From: Zygaena filipendulae
Taxonomy: Eukaryota > Arthropoda > Insecta > Lepidoptera > Zygaenidae
DNA: 64,000 nt
Reading direction: 5' to 3'
Assembly (NCBI GenBank): GCA_907165275.2
Contig: OU015658.1
Span: 818,501-882,500 of the forward strand
Position numbers and translations under genes: made by a program. Below are positions 1 through 14,200 of this stretch, piece after piece. The notes below the pieces were generated by a model. That model did not search any database. It saw only the letters and a program-made list of their open reading frames with translations, and was not told the DNA's origin. Position 1 is the first letter of the stretch; each line of letters opens with the position of its first letter.

Positions 1-590
1 CCAACAAACAGTAACCACCCTTTAGTTACTTTGAACAAAATCCATTCGCCGTTAGTCAACGAATGCAATAAGTGGGTTGTACCCGTGTTTGTGTAGGTAT
101 ACACTCACCCGTCAAACGACACTCGTACATAGTATAGAACTCATCGCTACGATTCGCACGCGTTAATTGAACGTGCAACTATAATAAAGTACGCGTTACG
201 AGCATAACTTAACAACCGGTAAAGTTTGAGGGCGGTGTAGCGACTAGCGAGCGCCACTCCGCACTCGTCCGCTCACGACCATAGGGGATTCCAAATTCGA
301 ATTTCGTCGACGTCGCCGGCACCGGCAGCGTCAGTAGCGCTCCGACAGCCGAACAGTGCTAACGCGCCCCGTGTTGGTGGTCCGCGCAATTTCCGTGGAA
401 AAATCGTCACTCTGAACTCGGAAAAGTAAAGTCGAGTGTTCGAAAGTTTGATGCGAGCGCGTCACTCGTTTTTCACGTTGGACGAGAGTGTTGTTTGTAC
501 GATGTAATACATATTTTGTGTTTAAGTTGCGTTTTCAGCGGGAAACTGTGATGGTTGCACCTTAGCGCGAACGCAGGGATTGCGACTGAG
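1..590 (+). promoter_or_regulatory. Candidate promoter and untranslated first exon
   Basis: Positions 230-400 are GC- and CpG-rich against an AT-rich background, as expected of an insect promoter and 5' UTR. A good splice donor (GAG then GTAAAT) lies at 590/591. No long coding frame is present. By inference this could be the non-coding first exon of the GPCR gene, whose start-codon exon has a splice acceptor at 20649/20650. That would make a first intron of about 20 kb. It could equally belong to another gene that continues outside the window. Confidence 0.3.
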
Positions 591-2527
591 GTAAATATTG
601 ACAGTGAATCACAAACGAGGGGACGCGTGCCGTCGGCCGAGCTATTGTATGTACAATAGTGCACACAACACTACTCGCAGAGCGACTGTTTTCATACAAT
701 TATCACCGTTTCCACAAGAACCATCCCTAGAGGGACTCACTTTTATGAGCCGCCGTGCATCATTAACCCATTTTACACTTCTTTTATAGAACCTTAACCG
801 CAATCGGTCGTCCGGCTTTTTTATTAGGGCAAAATAAAATTGCACGTTCGCAATTCAACGTCTTATAAATCGTAATGTAACGGTTATTAGAGGTAAAAAA
901 AACCGTAATAAAACAGTAAGTGCACGGAGCGACGAGAGTTAAAATCGGCGGGAGAAATGAAAAAAAAAAAAAGAGAAAGCGCGAGCAAACGAAGTTATGC
1001 AAAACTCAAAAGTGTTCGCAATACCAACATAATTTTGTTAATTGCTCGGTGTTTGGAATTCGGGCGGTTGTTAAGCGGCGGCGAAAAGGGTGTCGGTGAC
1101 AATATGCAAATTGGAGTTGTTCAAAGTCTATATCGAAGCCGTACAGAACGTGCCTCTTGGCCTAAACAGACATTAAAATATTTCACAGCACAATCTAGAT
1201 GAGCTTACGTAAGCTACCCGAGCGGGCTACCCCTGCGCCTTCGACCCTGCCCGCTGCCCGCTGCTGCTTATGTAACCAACCGATTTCACTTCCATTTCAT
1301 CCCGCACGGATTCTATTTAAGGAGACATTGAATCTGTTTGTCGGAATACGCGATCTATTATCGACAACATTTAGAAAAATTATCATATCGCTTCCGTTTT
1401 GATCTGATCTAAAATATAAAATGTGAATATAAACATATTAAAATATACACAAAAAGCATAACACTTCACCAATAACAACAACAACTAACATGAATAACAT
1501 AACCGACGATGTACGTATATTTCCACTGAATTAATATTATTATCAAGATGCTATCATTTCAAAAGCTTTATAAATAGACGTCGATAAAATTTTACGAACT
1601 CACTCACCGATGCAAACGCAAAAGGAATTCTGTGTGCAGCTGTACGCAATTCCCTTACCTACACGTCTGAATAGATAGATACTTATAGGAAATGGCTAGG
1701 TAAATGCATGTTTGGCAAATGTCCGATTCACAGAGCGATCGTTGGGGCATCTAATAACTACGATTAATCTATGGCTCTGCATCGACCACGCCAGTTGGAA
1801 GTTAATTATGTGCCGCAGTTTCGCTCGTGAATCACGACGCTCCCGAGCTCCAGCGAGACGAGTAATTACTAGAAAGGAATTTAGTCCACAATAATCTTGT
1901 TTATTAACCCCATTTTCGTTATTTGTTGTTATTTACACTGAAACCAAATTTGTATGATAATTCATATGTAAATGCGGGGACAGAAATAGAAATTAAACGT
2001 ACGATCCTAGTAAATAATAAACAACTGGAAACAGTTGTTTTCAAGATTGGAACGGTAGAGGATATCCACTTCAGTCTATTAAGTATAAAAGAGATCACAA
2101 TGCAAGGGAATCTAATTCGACGTAACGGAAACGGTAGAGGAGAAAGGTTCTGCTGCTGTAGGTTTCGAAATCATGAAAAACATTCGACTTCCGACACTTC
2201 CGTCGGACATTATTTACGGAGTTGAGACCTTTATTTATCGATTTCCTTTCAATTCACTCTCTCCATTTCCACAAATCGCGTCCAACTTTGCTGGTGTATA
2301 TCTACGTGTCGGTCTGCAGGGCGGCCGCCGCGCGCCGCTCCCGCCGGCGCCGACGCGGGCCGACCTTGGTATCCAGCATTAAACATTAAAAGCACACACG
2401 AGGTTCCTGTTTTCTATATATTATTAACGCTTCGTGCGCTGAGGTCGCGTTAACACACAAAGTGTGAGCGAAGTTTCGTGAACAGCACACAATAGGCACT
2501 AGTGACGCTGTTCAAATTTAGATTTAA

Positions 2528-2866
2528 TGGGCATGTTGACTAATTTTTATTTTTTAGTCCGTCTTGTAGATTATTAAAAAATATTGGACACGTATTTTTT
2601 CTTTTTTTACGTAATCAAAAAATAACGGCGATATATCGACTTGAAATTTCTCGTGACGTCACTATTCTGACAGTTTGTATGGCGGTTTTAGCGGTTAGTG
2701 ACGTCACGAGCCCCTCACCCTAACTTTAATGCACTTTATCTCTGTATATTTTAATTCATTTGAAAAAGTAAAAAATACGTGTCTATTGCTTTTTTATTTT
2801 CTAACTGACGGACTAATTCGAATTTTGATTTTCAATAGTAATTCCCCATTGGGCTTATGTAATGGC
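2528..2866 (+). repeat. CRE-bearing foldback MITE, copy 1
   Basis: Shares its whole length with sequences at 10339-10680 and, reversed, at 49074-49402. The two ends are inverted relatives: GACTAATTTTTATTTTTTAG near the left end and a match to its complement near the right end. Inner inverted blocks contain ATTGGACACGTATTTTT and its complement. The centre carries two TGACGTCA palindromes about 50 bp apart. No coding capacity is present, so it is a non-autonomous element. Confidence 0.75.
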
Positions 2867-2902
2867 ATAATATGGACTTTCACATTTATGGCGAGGTCGG
2901 TG

Positions 2903-3033
2903 CCGAACTTAGAACACTACAAGACTCGACGAGCCTGGTTCCAAATTTGAATATAGAATAACACCTACATTTATAATTTAAGAGGCGAACTTAGAACTCT
3001 ACAAGATACGACGAGCCTGATTTCAAATTTAAA
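2903..3033. repeat. Imperfect tandem duplication, 84-bp period
   Basis: A block of about 47 bp starting GAACTTAGAACACTACAAGA at 2903 recurs at 2987 with a few substitutions. It is probably a local duplication inside an older repeat. Confidence 0.6.
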
Positions 3034-5019
3034 AACAGAGAACAAGAACTTACCTAATAAATTTTTTGGTGCAAAAAGTAAAAACCGACTTCCAATTTTT
3101 AGACAGATCTTAACTAAACTTCAATTATTAGACCTACATCTATAATGATTGGACAACTCCTCGGTTATTTGAAGACCGTTATAAATAAAATTTTCTAATT
3201 AATTCTATTAAAACAGGGTCTTGTTACTACAAGACCTCTCGCAAACACTGAGCTTTAATGAACTGAAGATAATAATAAGTAATAATCAAGAACAGCAAAA
3301 TTAAAAAGTAAACTAACACAAGCCATTCCCAAAACAGTTAAGGACAAGCAAAGTTGAGTCCTAAGAAAACATATCACTCCCTTAAGAGAGTCCATTAGTC
3401 GTCGAGAAACTTATTAGTTCTCAGAAACTTCAGCACTTAAGAAGTGTACAGGCAGACTTGTTTTATCAAATAATAATGACAAATTAAATTGACCCGGACA
3501 CAATCATACCCATCCGTAGAAACTAACTCACTAGGAAATAACTGAAATAAGTATTCTTTACCATAAACTAACAAACAAATCAATATGTTGGAATTGAAAA
3601 AAAATATATATATAGGTAATTCATACTTTTATATTCATAACATATTAACTGCGGTGTAAATAGAGGCCTGTGTTCATACAAGTTTCAAGTCACTATTAAG
3701 TCGACTCTCTTGAAATCGGTGAAAGCAAATTAGCTGCCATCTTCATTGGTTCTAAAAGTTTTGTTTGTTTACTTTACTAAACCAGCTAAAGTTAAAGGAA
3801 GTACGTTTCTAGCGGAGCGTGAAAGATGTACAGATGTACGGTCAGCGGTGTGATATCGGCAAGAGGTGGCTACAATCAATAACAGGCCGTGGTGTAATAT
3901 GATCAATATGGGAACTAGAATAGAAAGAATAACACTTTGGTTTAGGTAATCAGGTTTGTGAAAAGTATGGATGATAATAACAAATAAATTATATGTAGTT
4001 AATGTAGGTATGTAGAAGCATCAGCAACAAAGACGATACGCTATAAGAGGTCAATGAAAAAAAATTATCACGAGCGTGAATACAAAAACTTCAGCATGTA
4101 GAAGAGTTAAATATCTAAGACTATAGGCAACAGAGTGTTTGTCAACTTCTCAGAAATTCAAGACTTAGGTTATGAATGTAATTTACATTTTAAATGATGA
4201 CTTTTAAAGTTATTACCTTACATGAGATTTTTTTCGTCTCGGCTACTCAACAGATGATGATATAAGCAACTTTCCCAGGGGGAAGTTATTGCACTGAGCG
4301 TCGTCGTTATATCGATTGTTAAAAGCAAAAATAAATATATGTATGAATCTCAATTGGTACAGATAGAGATCCGTCTGAGAAGTAATACCATAATCTCTGT
4401 CTACCCTTGCGAGACCTAAAACAATTATTATAAGTGTATGAGCTGAGCTTAGCCAATTTCCAATAGCATTAAATAAATATTAATATCACGAGGCATTTCC
4501 ATTAAATCAATGTATGGGTACCGTCTGATAAAATTGCCTGAAACGTTCCTACCCACGAGAACTGTTCCGCTGAATTACCCCGGGAAATCATGAGCCCACA
4601 TCCAATTTGGCTATTTAGACCTTCCTCTACCGTTTATATGGGAAAGCTTTCGTTTCATTAACATTCTTCGGTAGTTATGTATATGTCGATGACAATAATG
4701 TCCGGAGACTGAAGTTGAGAGTACCTAAGAGTGTTTTCATGATAATATTATGGTGATAAACGGAACTTATGAATATATTTAGGCAAAGAAGTATAGCCAC
4801 TTTGGATTCGAGGAACGGCATTCCGTATATTTCAATATTCGACGTCGTATTTTGTTGGGGTCGCACGTAAACTCAATAAAATAAAATCTTTCACAACTTT
4901 TCCGATTCTGTATGGCGGAGTCGTGTAAGTATTGTATTATAGATCAGAGAAAAATATCATCAAACCTTAACATAGGTAATATTCGAACGCTCATGCCTCC
5001 GGGCACTTTATTTATTTAT

Positions 5020-5118
5020 TTGTATACATTTCACTATTTTGCTTTCTCCTTTTTCTTTAGGTTACTGTAACATTGTTATTTTATGTGCAATAAAGGATTA
5101 AATAAATAAATAAATATA
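5020..5118 (+). repeat. Retroelement 3' tail with (AAAT)n
   Basis: The sequence runs through GTGCAATAAAGGATT into repeated AAAT units, the usual 3' end of lepidopteran non-LTR retroelements or SINEs. Only the tail is recognisable. Confidence 0.5.
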
Positions 5119-5891
5119 AATACAGGTAAGTTCCCGATAAATTACAGTGTTAAATAGTCCGATTGAATTAGAAACACAATGGCATTTAGCTCTTAGGGTA
5201 TCAAAAGATACATAATATTAAATTATCATTGTACAGTATTGGAAATATTGTATTTTACTTCTTGAACATATTCATTAAGTGATTGTTCACTGAAAGGGAC
5301 AATCAAATCACCTTTTAGGAACATTTATCATAAAGTGGGAAATAGAATTCAAAATCATACACCGCAAGTCGCAAAGATTAAAATAAGGTAAATTTTTCAA
5401 TGATTCTAGTAATTACTTTTAAACCAATAAGGTTTATATCCAAGATTTAGAGTATAACAATTAACTGTCATGAGTAAAAATGTAGAAGATAAAATCAAAA
5501 CACTTCAAAAAAGACGTAAAAGATAAAATAAACATATGGTTCGAACACTCGAGACGTGTTCAAATAATTACCGAGCAAAGTTATATCTAAAATTTGAATT
5601 CTATAAAACATGAACAAACAATAATTCAGATAATGGAAATCAAACAATTATGTATGGGATCCGCTCAACAATAAATGTAAATCAATAATGACGCAATTAT
5701 TACAACAAACAATTTCATGAACTAAATAAACTTCAACAAACTTTTAGTGTTTACCTACTGTAGAAAAGCAAACAAGAAAACATATGAGATAATTAGATAA
5801 ACGAATCCTACTAACTACTTGAATCCCCAGGATGATAAATTCTTGGTTTGTTGAATATGTATGTATAATTCTGTATTAAAGCACAAAGTTA

Positions 5892-6179
5892 AATCCTTAC
5901 TATTATAAGTGCGAAAGTGAGTTTGTTTGTTTGTTACGCTTTCACGCGGACTGCGGACTCAACGGACCATCATTAAATTTGATAAAGAACATAGGGTACT
6001 GTTTACCCTGGAATTCCCGCGGGAACTCTGAAAAAACGCGGGTGAGACTGAATTCAATTTTGCATACCTACTGTACCTTGCGAGGGGCCCAGAAAAGGAT
6101 ATAAGGTACCTAATTTTATTCCAGAATTCCCGGGGGATCTCCGAAATTAACGTGGGTGAAACCGCCGGGAACAGCTAGT
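5892..6179 (-). repeat. Dispersed GCGGTTTCACCCGCG-type repeat
   Basis: One of at least fifteen copies in the window. In this orientation it starts with a degenerate TACTATTATAAGTGCGAAAG, passes a TTTGTTACGCTTTCACG block and a GGAATTCCCGCGGGA block, and ends in GTGAAACCGC and ACAGCTAGT. Copies are diverged and have no coding capacity. It is a SINE-like or LINE-tail-like repeat; I cannot assign the class. Confidence 0.75.
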
Positions 6180-8723
6180 CCATGATAAGCACGTGTATCG
6201 AATAATAAACAAACCAGAAATTGCTTTTATTTGCTACGTCTTCCGACACGATTTAACACCGTAAGGGTATTTTGTTTTCGCACGGGGCAATGTACACATT
6301 ACTTCTCTCGAGTGTGTGCCAACGCTTTATGACCTGAGCGGTCAGGGAGGTCAGACGGTAGTTAAGGAAACATCATTTATGGTCAAGAGACATGTAAATA
6401 TGGTTGTATCAATCTAATGTCAATCAGTTTTATTTTCATTTCTTGTGTTGTTTGTCAACGAACTGCTTTGACAATGCAATTACATCCGTAGAGTCTTGAC
6501 AACTGATGTGAAGCGAGGCTAATCCGCTTTACCATTATTAAAATAGCAACAGCGGCGGTGACAAAAATCATTAAATTTCTTGTACATCCAATCATTAAAA
6601 CCAGATTTGTAATTCAAATCTAACATTTAAACTACATCCAAATTGGTTCGAATCTGTAAAGGCTGGAACCAAAAATGCTAATTGAATAACTTTTCAACGA
6701 GTATAACAAAGACAGGGTTACATATTTTCCCCGAAGCTTAATGGTGATTAAACTCAAGCAAAGTCGCAAAATTAAATAAAACTTCTTCCTCAGGGGTGCA
6801 GTTAAGTCTACGTTAAATATGTATCTCATTAAAACAAACAATAATAAAGCCATAGACTAAAATATATTATCTATTGTAATAAGGCGGATATATCCTTGAC
6901 TACAAAAAAATACCTGTCCATTTTATAGAACTTTCTGCTACAGGAAAAATATAACTTCAAAACAAAAAGGATAAAAGAAACTTTGCAAATTTTGTACGCT
7001 ACTACTAATATAATAAATGTAGAAGTTTGAAAACATGTTTCGATTTTTATAACTCAATCGCACATAAGCGGCTAAGCAAACTTGAATGAAAGACTGATCG
7101 GATGTTTTGTTGACATACAGTAGGTAATACTTTTTATTATATCTCGAAATTATGACCGAAAATGCGGGCAAAATCCCGGAAAACAGCTAGTTTTCATAAT
7201 AAAACTTTTAACGCATTGTTCGTAACATTAAGTTAATTAATAGCGGTCCTAAATTTAATAGAATTCATAACAAATTTCGCTAAAACTTTAGCATTATAGT
7301 GCGAGTGGTTTTGCTGGCAAATATAATAATATCCAAATTGCTTTTAATGTCACCAGAAGGATAATAGGGAAATCATATTTACCACGCGAGAAACATTAGC
7401 GAGGTTCATTTTCAAGTTTTAAAGTAAGGGATGGGTTTTAAAACGTCGAACGCTGAGTGAAATCTCGATAAATTACAAAGCTTTTGTTTTAACTATCTAT
7501 AAATTCACATTGGGTTTAAGTGGATAAATAGTTCTCAAACTTGGAACAGATAAGGGCCGATATAACTGAAGCTATATCACAAGTCTACTAGTTAAGTCAG
7601 GCCAATTTTAAACTAAGATAAGCCGCAAAGCTTCCATTTTGCCTATTTTCGTGACAGCGGAATAATAGGGCGGGATAACCAGACGTTGAATGTTTAATTT
7701 TCAACCACGATCCAGGTGACTAGGCAACAAAGTAATCTGCACTGTAACTGAGCAATGGGTCCCCTTTGACTTTGTCATGATAAATGACGAGTCGCTTCGA
7801 CCTTCAGCTATTGATGTAGAGTCTCCGGTCCGCGATATGAATCTTTAAGCGATATCGTTACAGCCCAGCGGGTAGCACCAGGCGAAAATTAACCTAGCGC
7901 TTGATGACCCTTTCAACTTGGTTCTGACTTCTGAGGCATGCTATGACCAAGATATGAATACAAATCTTTGAGTAATTAGACAAATAACTTATCTGAACAA
8001 AGCCAAATTCCACTACCACATCATGAGGTAAATTACTTTGCAAGTTATTGAATTGAAATTTGGTAATTAGACACAAACAACGTAACAATATGAAAATATA
8101 ATTGTCGTAGATTCGTCTGCAACCGAATCGTCTACATAAATTCAACTGGTAAAAGGAAAATAAGAACTCGACCAAATTCCGGTCCGCGACCAGGGATGCA
8201 TCGAATCAACTCGCTGAAAGTGCAGTGTGCAAATCGAATCAGCACATCAACATCCGATGGAAAAATCGATAAAAAACCTGAAGTGTACGCGGTTTCGTGG
8301 AGTAAAAACTTCGGATATTTAAACGGAAGCTTTAGCTAGGAATAAAAAGCAAAATGGACGCTGCCGACTAGCAGTGTTAAGTGATTCCAATTAAAAAATT
8401 TACTCAAAGCGCGGGTACCGTGTGATGTGCATCGACGGGTGAGATCACGGTCGTGACGGATAATCTTAGTCGGCTTTGTATATTGAATTACAACCAACCA
8501 CAGCTGGCCGGTAGTCGGTCGGTGTCGTATTTCTAATTACAGTCCATTTAGAGGCGGTGTTGCGCAAACAGCCAAATTGTCGTTAACATTTGTTATTTCG
8601 CCATGCCCAACTTCAATTAGGTTTTAGACTTATTATGTCGCTAATGTTTAAAGTCTCTGGGCAGCGATTCCCAAAATAGAGTACTTAAATTTAGTAAATT
8701 ATAAAGATTTTTAATTTTGTTTT

Positions 8724-9376
8724 AAACTAGCTGTGCCCCGCGGTTTCATCCGCGTGATTTTCGAAATTCCCGCAAGAACTCCAAAGTAGCCTTATTTACT
8801 CCTTATAACATCAGCAGTGGAAGTCCCGTCAAAATTGGTCCAACTGTTTCGGAGATTCAACTGTTCCGCGTGAGTTTCGGAGTTCCCGCAGGATCTTTTT
8901 ATATCAGGAACCTTTGCGGAGTAGGCAGAATAACCCGCCAAAGTCCCATCACAATCGGATCAATGGTTTAGATACGCATAGAGGACAAACATACAACCAT
9001 TCATTTTTATTTATAAAGTAGATATAAGATTTCTTTCATTTGTTATCATTTCGTGTTGAGTCGAGTTGTATTCTATAAAATAAAATGTACAGTATTTATT
9101 GAGCGAAAGTTTAATAACTGGCTAAGGAACTGTCAAGCTATAGTTGCAATTATTATTCACTAGCTGTGCGCCGCGGTTTCACCCGCGGTAATTTCGGAGT
9201 TCTCGCAGGAATTCCGGGATAAAAAATATCCTATGTCCTTCTCTGTACTCCTGAAAACGTGCATGTCAAATTTCATCCAAATCTGTTCAGCCGTTTTTGC
9301 GTGATTGAGTAACAAATATCTAAACATCCAAACATCCAAACATCCACACTTTCACATTTATAATATAAGTAGGATT
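8724..9376 (+). repeat. Two dispersed GCGGTTTCACCCGCG-type repeats
   Basis: A first copy runs 8724-9030, starting AACTAGCTGTGCCCCGCGG. A second runs 9159-9376, starting ACTAGCTGTGCGCCGCGG and ending in ATAATATAAGTAGGATT. The second retains the CATCCAAACATCCAAACATC block seen near the 3' end of other copies. Both are in the forward orientation and separated by about 130 bp of unrelated sequence. Confidence 0.8.
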
Positions 9377-10171
9377 AATGAAGTATATTATACAATCAGT
9401 GTATTGAAAATATACGACCCTTGTGTATTCAGTGAAGGACATAAAAATAGGGATCGAACGATTAATTATATTGTAGCTCAACGAATTATTATAGCAATAA
9501 CGAAAGTTCGATGGACCAGAAGAAATAAATGAAGAAGCATCCACACAAACACACCGGTGACATATTCCGATTCGAGGGCTAACGAGGCTCGTCGACGAAT
9601 CGATCCGAGCGCGGAAATCGATGTTTCTCTCCATTTTAACGCATCGATAAACAAACACAGTCATTTATGTATGTTTTGGGTTTACGCGGCAGTGAATGCT
9701 AAACACGACGGCGGTGGCTGGATAAGTCTCGAATCTCTATACGATACTGTCTGAGATATACACGAATCATTTCCTCACATCAATTCTTCTACGGTCACGC
9801 AAGATTACTGCACCAAAAGTGCCGTCACTTCTTTAAAAATCCATATTACCCAATATTTAGAAAAAACAACAAACAAAAAAAAAAACAACAGGTTGTGATG
9901 CGATGCTGAAAAAGGCGCTGTCTTAGCAGAATAGCGTGATTGTAGACCTCACCGCTAATATATTCAGCGGTCTTTTAAGATATTCCATTAAAAAAATGTT
10001 GGTTCTTTAAAATAGGATTAATAGGTTAATAAGACCAACTATTGATTTTATTCTTTGGAAGCACTTCAATTAACAACAGTTGTGGTGATAAGTCATAACT
10101 TTTTATTGTTACTTTGATTTAAAATTTCTGTGGTAGTACCTATGCAAAAAATAAATAAATAGCACCTTTTA

Positions 10172-10338
10172 GTGCCCCCGCGCATTAGGCGGCCAGGTCG
10201 CGCGGCCAGGTCGCTGCGGCCAACTATTTCTTCGGTGACATATGCATGTGCGCGCACTAGGCGACCAGCGGCCAGCGAAGAAATAGTTGGCCGCAGCGAC
10301 CTGGCCGCGCGACCTGGCCGCCTAATGCGCGGGGGCAC
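10172..10338. repeat. GC-rich perfect inverted repeat, 63-bp arms
   Basis: The left arm 10172-10234 and right arm 10276-10338 are exact reverse complements over 63 bp, starting GTGCCCCCGCGCATTAGGCG. The 41-bp loop holds a degraded third copy of part of the arm (GCGCACTAGGCGACCAGCGG). The element sits against the left edge of a CRE-bearing MITE copy. It is a foldback element or recent inverted duplication. RNA or single-stranded DNA from here would form a very stable hairpin. Confidence 0.95.
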
Positions 10339-10680
10339 TTAAAATGACTAAATTTTAATGTAGATTACTTAATAAAAAATATTGACACGTATTTTTCCTA
10401 TTTTTACGTAGGTACTTATTCAAAAAAATAACGGCGATACATTGAGTTGAAATTCCGTGTGACGTCACACCTAGGTACCTACACTTTCTACTTATTGATG
10501 ACGTCGCGTCGCAACCTCCCACTCCTAAAGTTTAATGCATTTTATCTAAGTATTTTTTCAATAATTTGAAAAGGCAAAATATATTAATTTTTTTACTAAC
10601 TATCTAACTGACGGACTGAATAGAATTTTGATTTTTATACCTTGTCATTATGCCCATACAAATTATGACATGCTGTATTA
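10339..10680 (+). repeat. CRE-bearing foldback MITE, copy 2
   Basis: Matches the element at 2528-2866 but is more diverged. It keeps the TTGACACGTATTTTTCC block, the AACGGCGATA block and two TGACGTC(A) sites, and ends in ACTGACGGACTGAATAG. Its left end is shortened where it meets the GC-rich inverted repeat. Confidence 0.7.
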
Positions 10681-11040
10681 AACAACGGAATTTGACTAAC
10701 AATATACATATTTAACCAAGAGTACAAAGTTTTCAATGAGCCAAGCGCGTAACCTCAACTGGCGACGTTTCCATTCTTCCATTAACTATGTAATTTAATG
10801 CCACTCGAAACGGAACCGGATACAACCGGAACAAACACCAGCTTATCGGTTGACGTTGCGTTGGCGGTAAATTCAAAAATTTATAATAATTATCAAATAT
10901 ATGACTCTGATTAAAATAAAGATTTCCTTATTCTTATTGTAGTGAGTCAACAGGAAATGCGTTTATTTACACCAAAACGAAGCTTTAGTTTCCTCCTCTT
11001 CCAATGATTACTTACAATCTTAATCTTATCTAATCTATCT

Positions 11041-11265
11041 AATATATATAAATCACGTGTCACGTTGTTTGTCCGCGATGGACTCCGAAACTACTAACGG
11101 ATTTTGATAAAATTTTGCAACCATTTATAATATGGTCCAACTTAAAAGATAGGATAGTTTTTATCCCGAAATTCCCTCGGGAACTGAAGGACATAGAGTA
11201 CTTTTTTCCCGCAACCTCCGCGGGAACTCCGAAATTACCGCGGATGAAATCGCGGCTAGCTAGTA
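11041..11265 (-). repeat. Dispersed GCGGTTTCACCCGCG-type repeat
   Basis: Reversed copy with the CTACTAACGGATTTTGATAA block, GGAACTCCGAAATTACCGCG and a degraded CGGCTAGCTAGTA end. It is closest to the copy at 24960-25104: both carry ATTTATAATATGGTCCAACT, which marks a subfamily. Confidence 0.75.
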
Positions 11266-14200
11266 TACTATATAAGTAGATTTATATGTATTTGAATGGA
11301 AATGGAAACACCAAGTAAGTCCCCACTAGGAATCAAACTCACAGGTCAAAAGATACTATCAGAATATTTTTATGGACCCAACATCAATATTGGTATTGGA
11401 CCTAGTCACGCTACAATTTAAAAGCACTTTGTGCTGGACAATAAAAAATGCATTCAACATAATTACATCACTCTTCAACACAGCACTGAACCGACTGATC
11501 GTTTTGGCAGATTTATACGGGATATTATTAAGTAATTCACCTTTTTTTCTCATCGCATTTTCATAGCTTTCAACCACTTTCACTAATTTCTTAAAAAAAA
11601 ATACTCGAAACTCTCTCCAGTAGCCATTTATCTGAATTTTTTACAATTTAAATATTTTACAAATAATAATGGATACGTTTTTTTCTCTATCTTGACAACT
11701 TCATACGATTTAAAGCAAAAGGTTTTCATTGAACCTATCAATCAAAGGACGCAGCCCAATTGGGTATAGATTGTCGAGGTATTTTTTAATTATTTTAATA
11801 TACTTTTCGTCTCTGCTCTCTCTCTCTCTCCATTCGTGAGTTGAAAAGAAATTTCTCACCCATTTTTTACTTCACGTATTCCGTTTGCTATTTATGTATG
11901 TGTTTCCGCATCTCCCCCCGTACCCAGGGCATCGCACACCTAGCCGTGTTCACGTTTCCAATCAGTTTCAAATATCTGCCGCAGATCATTTGCCGGCGAG
12001 TCATTCGAGAACTTATCTATCCATCGCAGCTCAGCCCGCCTTATCGACTTAACCGCAAATGTACCTACGTTGATGTTTTGCTGGCTACAACATAAATGTA
12101 GCATCTTCTTAAATAATATAAAACAAAGTCGCTACCGGCACTTAGTGTGTCCACTAAGCTCGTCTTTCACTATTATTTATATTTTTTTTAAGAAGGTTTT
12201 TAGCAGTATAGTTTATTTTTAAAATTTACGCTGATACAATCTACTGAACCAATATAATCTGTTACTTATTTAGGATATTATATAATATAAAAAAAAATTG
12301 GATTTAAAACTCTCTTAAGTCGTGTCTATATCCTCATATTATGAGTACAGATCACTCGAAAGAATTACCGATATCGGTTGACACACAAAATATGGACTAT
12401 CATGGCATTGTTGTGACACGCAGCGATTTTAAATTTCTGATTGAAATATTAGGTTCCGAAACAAATAATTAATTAATAGTCGCGTATGTAGAGCAACTAA
12501 CCTAATTTCTGCTACAAACGGCACAGGTCAAACGAAACATAAGCACAATAAAACAAATTAGTTGCGGTCCGATTGTGTTATAACAAATCACACGCCACCG
12601 ACTACTACTAGTTATTATAATATTTTTGTAACGCTTACCAAAATTATTATAATGCCGAAATTTTATGAAAATATACTTACACACGAGCGTCATGTTTTAT
12701 CATAATACCTACATCTACATAATAAAATGTTATCTTTGAATATTATTGTTGTATGACATCACACACGTTTTTATTCCCACGAGTTGGCGACTATGTCACT
12801 CCTAATCCGTATAGTTTTGAAATGTAGTCATAATTTACCAATAAGTTTTGTACGAATTGTAAGCTTTTTAAATCAACTTTGTGATAACTATGAAATCAAT
12901 AATGGAATGCTCAGAAGACTATACTAAAAGGTAGAAAGGAATACTAATAAAGTACCTACAATATATAGAATTGTCAGACAGCGAGGGGACTTCAGGGGGT
13001 CGGAAATTCAGAATAAGTCGTCCGAGAACATTTAGCGACGTGAGCTCTATCTAATAAACATTACAATCCGACAAATTTGTTAAAAAAGGTCATAGGTACC
13101 GGTAATTATCGAAATGTACAGTACCTACCTACAATTTACATTGTAACGCCTGTAAACCTCGGATAAATAAAAAAAATTAAATGTTCAAAAGTCAGTTAAT
13201 TACAATTCTAAAATTTTGAGAATTTTCCGTGATTAAATTATTATAATTAGCAACCGTATCGTTATTAGATAGGGTCCAGTCAAAGGATGACCTTAGGAAG
13301 GGAAACATCAACATTCAAGAGCAACACGAAACGACGCGCGACGGTGTGTAAAATTCAGTCTTTAGGGGTCCAATAATTTGTCTCCGAAAATCTAAAACCT
13401 CTAAAACGTCGTTATTTGATAAATCTAAAATGTATGGACGGTGTATATACAATATACATATATAATATTATAGTTTCCTGGTTAATATCAAAGGCTGAAT
13501 ACGGGCATCGCATGTTAATCACAGTCGTGTCATTGGACCGTATTATTACATGCGAGAAGCGCAAAGGGCACGCCGGCTAACCCTATTTGTGCAATAGAGG
13601 TGTATGCGACCGGAATGTTAGGTCTCAACCTACTTGATTGCAACGATTCGTGCTTAGAATGTGATGCATCAGTGCAAACTGCAAACCCTAGTCGCTCACG
13701 TTAAAAGCAACTTCAGCTCTTCCGGTTTTCAGTTTCTATATACTAATTAATCCGTTCAGTTTCCATTTAATATATCAAAGAGCTAGTATTATAAATTAAA
13801 TCTGGAAACATCAGCGAGATCAATGTTCACATTTTATTCAGCCCACTGCTGGGCTCAAGCCTTATACCAACTTTATGTACCTACCGTTAATTAGATGCTG
13901 AACTCACATTTTCTTTTGAGGTTAAAATATAAATGTAGACTATAGTGTTTACACCATCATTCACCTGTTGCTGTGTCTAATCAAGTGACAACGCGCACTA
14001 TACGTAAAAAATAGTGGTTTTTTTTTTTTAAGAAAAATTTCAATACGGCTTTATACCACAGTTTTACATAATTCTTTTATTGACTTTTATTTAGATATGT
14101 ATATTGTGTATATTTTCATTATTTTCCGTAACCGCTCCACCTTATCGCATCAAATACAGCTTAATCATCGCTATTCAACTCCATTCCATTGACTTCCCCA

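Noticed and set aside
2305..2365. GC-rich patch as a coding exon
   Set aside because: Too short, with no clear splice pair or conserved peptide in any frame.
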